NCBI RefSeq assembly: GCF_010906925.1
Contig: NZ_VTVE01000005.1
Span: 62,001 to 126,000 of the forward strand
Reading direction: 5' to 3'
DNA: 64,000 bases
Source of the DNA: Pseudobutyrivibrio xylanivorans
GTDB taxonomy: Bacteria; Bacillota; Clostridia; Lachnospirales; Lachnospiraceae
A program made the translations under genes and the position numbers. Positions 62,133 through 64,000 of the stretch are shown here, one piece after another. The notes under the pieces are model-generated. The model was not told where the DNA came from and did no database searches. It was given only the letters and a program-made list of their open reading frames with translations. The first letter of the stretch is position 1, and every line of letters begins with the position of its first letter.

Positions 62133-63560
62133 ATGTTAGAAAAAAGATTCAAACTCAGCGAAAACAATACTACTGTTAAAACAGAGATTATCGCTGGACT
62201 CACAACATTCATGACAATGGCATACATCATTGCATTGAATCCAAACATCCTTACAGGCTACCGTGCAGGTGGAGATGAGCTTTGGAATGGTATATTCCTT
62301 GCTACATGTCTTTCATCAGCAGTTGCTATGTTTGTTATGGCATTTCTTGCAAATAAGCCATTCTGTCTTGCTCCAGGTATGGGTCTTAACTCATTCATGG
62401 CAATTGTTATCGGTAACTTAGTTGCTATGACAGGTATGGGATATGTTGAGTCATTCCAGTCAATGCTTTGCATTATCCTTATCGAAGGTGTTGTATTCTT
62501 AATCCTTTCACTTCTCAATGTCAGAGAGAAAATTGTTGAGGCTATTCCACTTGGCATCAGACTTGGTATTTCACCAGCTATTGGTCTTATGCTTCTTAAC
62601 ATTGGTTTTGGCTCAAATGTATACATTGCAGATTCCAACTTCAATCAGTTCTTCGTTATGAAGGATTTCTTTGGAGCACTTACAGCTGGATATGCTAGGG
62701 ACACAATGACAGATGCTTATCCAATTATGGTTCTTTCTGCTATCACAATGTTTGTAGGTCTTTTTGTAATTGTTGTACTTGCATCTAAGGGTGTTAAGTC
62801 TGCAGTTATTCTCGGTATGTTTGCTGCATCAATCCTTTACTGGATTTGCGATTTTGCAGTACTTGGTAACAATCCATTTGCATCACTTGAGACAGCTTCA
62901 TTTGTTCCAGCATTTGGAGATATGGCTTCTACTACATTATTCAAGTTTAATTTTGCTGGACTTGCTCAGATGGGTTGGTTCACAGCTATCACACTTGTTA
63001 TTACTTTCTGTATCATCGATATGTTCGATACAATCGGAACACTTGTAGGTACAGCTTCACGTGCAGGTATGGTTGACCGCGAGGGTAACATGCCTAACAT
63101 GAAAGAGGCACTTCTTTCAGATTCAATTGGTACAATCGTTGGTTCTTGCACAGGTACATCAACAGTTACTACATTTATCGAGTCTGCATCAGGTGTAGAG
63201 GCAGGTGGACGTACAGGTCTTACAGCACTTACTTGTGGTATTGCTTTTGCAGCTTGTATTTTCCTTGCTCCAATTGCAGCAATTATTCCTGCAGCAGCAA
63301 CATCAGCAGCACTTATTTATGTAGGTGTTCTTATGATGACAGGTCTTAAGAAGGTTAACTTTGATGATCTTTCAGTTTGTGTACCAGTTACAATCATGCT
63401 TATCGCTATGCCAATCTCTGGTTCAATCGGACATGGTATCGGTCTTGCTATGATTTCTTACACAATCATCAAGGTATTTACAGGTAAGGCTAAGGAAGTA
63501 TCTGCACTTACATATGTGATTTCACTTCTTTTCCTTATTAAGTTCTTCTTAGCAGTTTAA
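62133..63560 (+). CDS. NCS2/AzgA-type purine permease
   Basis: A 475-residue membrane protein with about 13 helices. It begins with the AzgA-type pattern L-T-T-F-M-T-M-A-Y-I-I-A-L-N-P and contains A-P-G-M-G-L-N-S-F and the F-D-T-I-G-T-L-V-G-T-A signature near residue 292. The family imports hypoxanthine, guanine, adenine or xanthine by proton symport. ATG follows GGGAGGAAA. Confidence 0.9.
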   Translation: MLEKRFKLSENNTTVKTEIIAGLTTFMTMAYIIALNPNILTGYRAGGDELWNGIFLATCLSSAVAMFVMAFLANKPFCLAPGMGLNSFMAIVIGNLVAMTGMGYVESFQSMLCIILIEGVVFLILSLLNVREKIVEAIPLGIRLGISPAIGLMLLNIGFGSNVYIADSNFNQFFVMKDFFGALTAGYARDTMTDAYPIMVLSAITMFVGLFVIVVLASKGVKSAVILGMFAASILYWICDFAVLGNNPFASLETASFVPAFGDMASTTLFKFNFAGLAQMGWFTAITLVITFCIIDMFDTIGTLVGTASRAGMVDREGNMPNMKEALLSDSIGTIVGSCTGTSTVTTFIESASGVEAGGRTGLTALTCGIAFAACIFLAPIAAIIPAAATSAALIYVGVLMMTGLKKVNFDDLSVCVPVTIMLIAMPISGSIGHGIGLAMISYTIIKVFTGKAKEVSALTYVISLLFLIKFFLAV

Positions 63561-63582
63561 GCTTAATAACATTAGTTGATTT

Positions 63583-63617
63583 AAGAGCGTATTGCATTTT
63601 GCAGTACGCTCTTTTTT
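63583..63617 (+). terminator. Intrinsic terminator after the permease gene
   Basis: AAGAGCGTA-TGC pairs with GCA-TACGCTCTT around ATTTT, followed by T residues. Confidence 0.9.
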
Positions 63618-63688
63618 GATGGGATTATTTAGGGACACTTCCCTGGTTTATTATTTACACAGTTAATAAATCACGGAGGTTATATGAT

Positions 63689-63883
63689 ATGAAAAAGAGA
63701 GGCTTAGATAAGGAATTGATTGTTTCATTTGGTACTCTGGCATTGTTGTTTGCGGTTGGGATTCTGTTTTTTGTATTATTTATTTTTGATATTGATATAA
63801 CAGAAAATATGACCAGCGTAGTTGGCTCATATTCAGGACTTTCAGGTGGAATTTGGCTTATATTACTTCTGAGAAATTGTTGA
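63689..63883 (+). CDS. Small membrane protein of unknown function
   Basis: A 64-residue protein with two hydrophobic segments (about 10-34 and 44-61) and a basic N-terminus. CGGAGG precedes the ATG at good spacing. No family is recognised. Confidence 0.5.
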   Translation: MKKRGLDKELIVSFGTLALLFAVGILFFVLFIFDIDITENMTSVVGSYSGLSGGIWLILLLRNC

Positions 63884-63992
63884 CTATGTATAGTGCTTTT
63901 TCTATAATTAAATTATCTATATGTAGTGTGGTTTTTGTTCTAAAGTGCTAATTCTAGTATTGATAGCCACAGAAAGCGGAAGGTAATTGATT

Positions 63993-64000
63993 ATGAATAA
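63993..64000 (+). CDS. Possible start of a further gene, cut by the window end
   Basis: ATG at 63993 is preceded by GGAAGG at nine-base spacing. Only two full codons are visible, so this is a guess from the ribosome binding site. Confidence 0.25.

Overview
The window looks like a chromosomal segment of a low-GC Gram-positive anaerobe in the Clostridia, most likely Lachnospiraceae of the Butyrivibrio/Pseudobutyrivibrio kind. This is inferred from AT-rich intergenic DNA, GGAGG ribosome binding sites, a type A RNase P RNA, a pyrophosphate-type phosphofructokinase, a type III glutamine synthetase, an Amt-PII fusion and a DUF6465 protein. All assignments come from reading the sequence; no database search was possible.

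Layout. 1-6.5 kb is an accessory string of small unrelated genes (SnoaL-like fragment, methyltransferase, Nudix hydrolase, cytidine deaminase, TSUP exporter, two GNAT acetyltransferases, an ECF sigma factor with two zinc-finger anti-sigma candidates, a P-loop kinase). It is punctuated by short repeats. 6.6-7.2 kb holds a candidate multi-hairpin non-coding RNA and tRNA-Leu(CAG). 7.4-15.3 kb carries an XRE regulator and a five-gene cassette: ABC permease, ABC ATPase, C45-type peptidase, response regulator and histidine kinase. 15.4-27.2 kb is housekeeping: dgt-dnaG-rpoD, trmK, a nucleoside kinase, rnpB, a CarD-like protein, PAP2 phosphatase, PPi-PFK and an amidohydrolase. 27.3-35.6 kb is addB-addA plus a small protein and a foldase-like lipoprotein. 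35.7-41.8 kb has a DUF6465 protein, a thioesterase, a lipoprotein, htpG behind a CIRCE operator, and a degenerate-looking GH13 protein. The only minus-strand gene is a 1416-residue acyl-CoA dehydratase activase-like protein (41.9-46.1 kb).

46.3-62 kb is a nitrogen/glutamine island: gltB-gltD, asnB, glnN (GSIII), amt-PII, glnA (GSI), an ANTAR-domain regulator and pyrG. It is followed by a purine permease of the NCS2/AzgA kind. Nearly every product makes, uses or senses ammonia or glutamine.

Main discovery candidates. (1) gltB, asnB, amt-PII and glnA each have a leader with a small hairpin whose six-base loop is always AAAGGC. Its stem bases covary, and its GGCG overlaps the 5' arm of a strong intrinsic terminator. 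The loop fits the A-N-N-G-N-N hexaloop recognised by ANTAR proteins, and the ANTAR gene lies beside glnA. This predicts an antitermination regulon, unusual in showing only one hexaloop at the transcript 5' end. (2) A roughly 85-nt structured RNA element occurs three times (before htpG, between gltD and asnB, before glnN) with compensatory changes in its outer stem. (3) A roughly 355-nt RNA candidate upstream of tRNA-Leu consists of repeated hairpins. (4) A nested hairpin repeat with a TTGCC-TTC-GGCAA tip occurs after rpoD and before amt-PII in opposite orientations.
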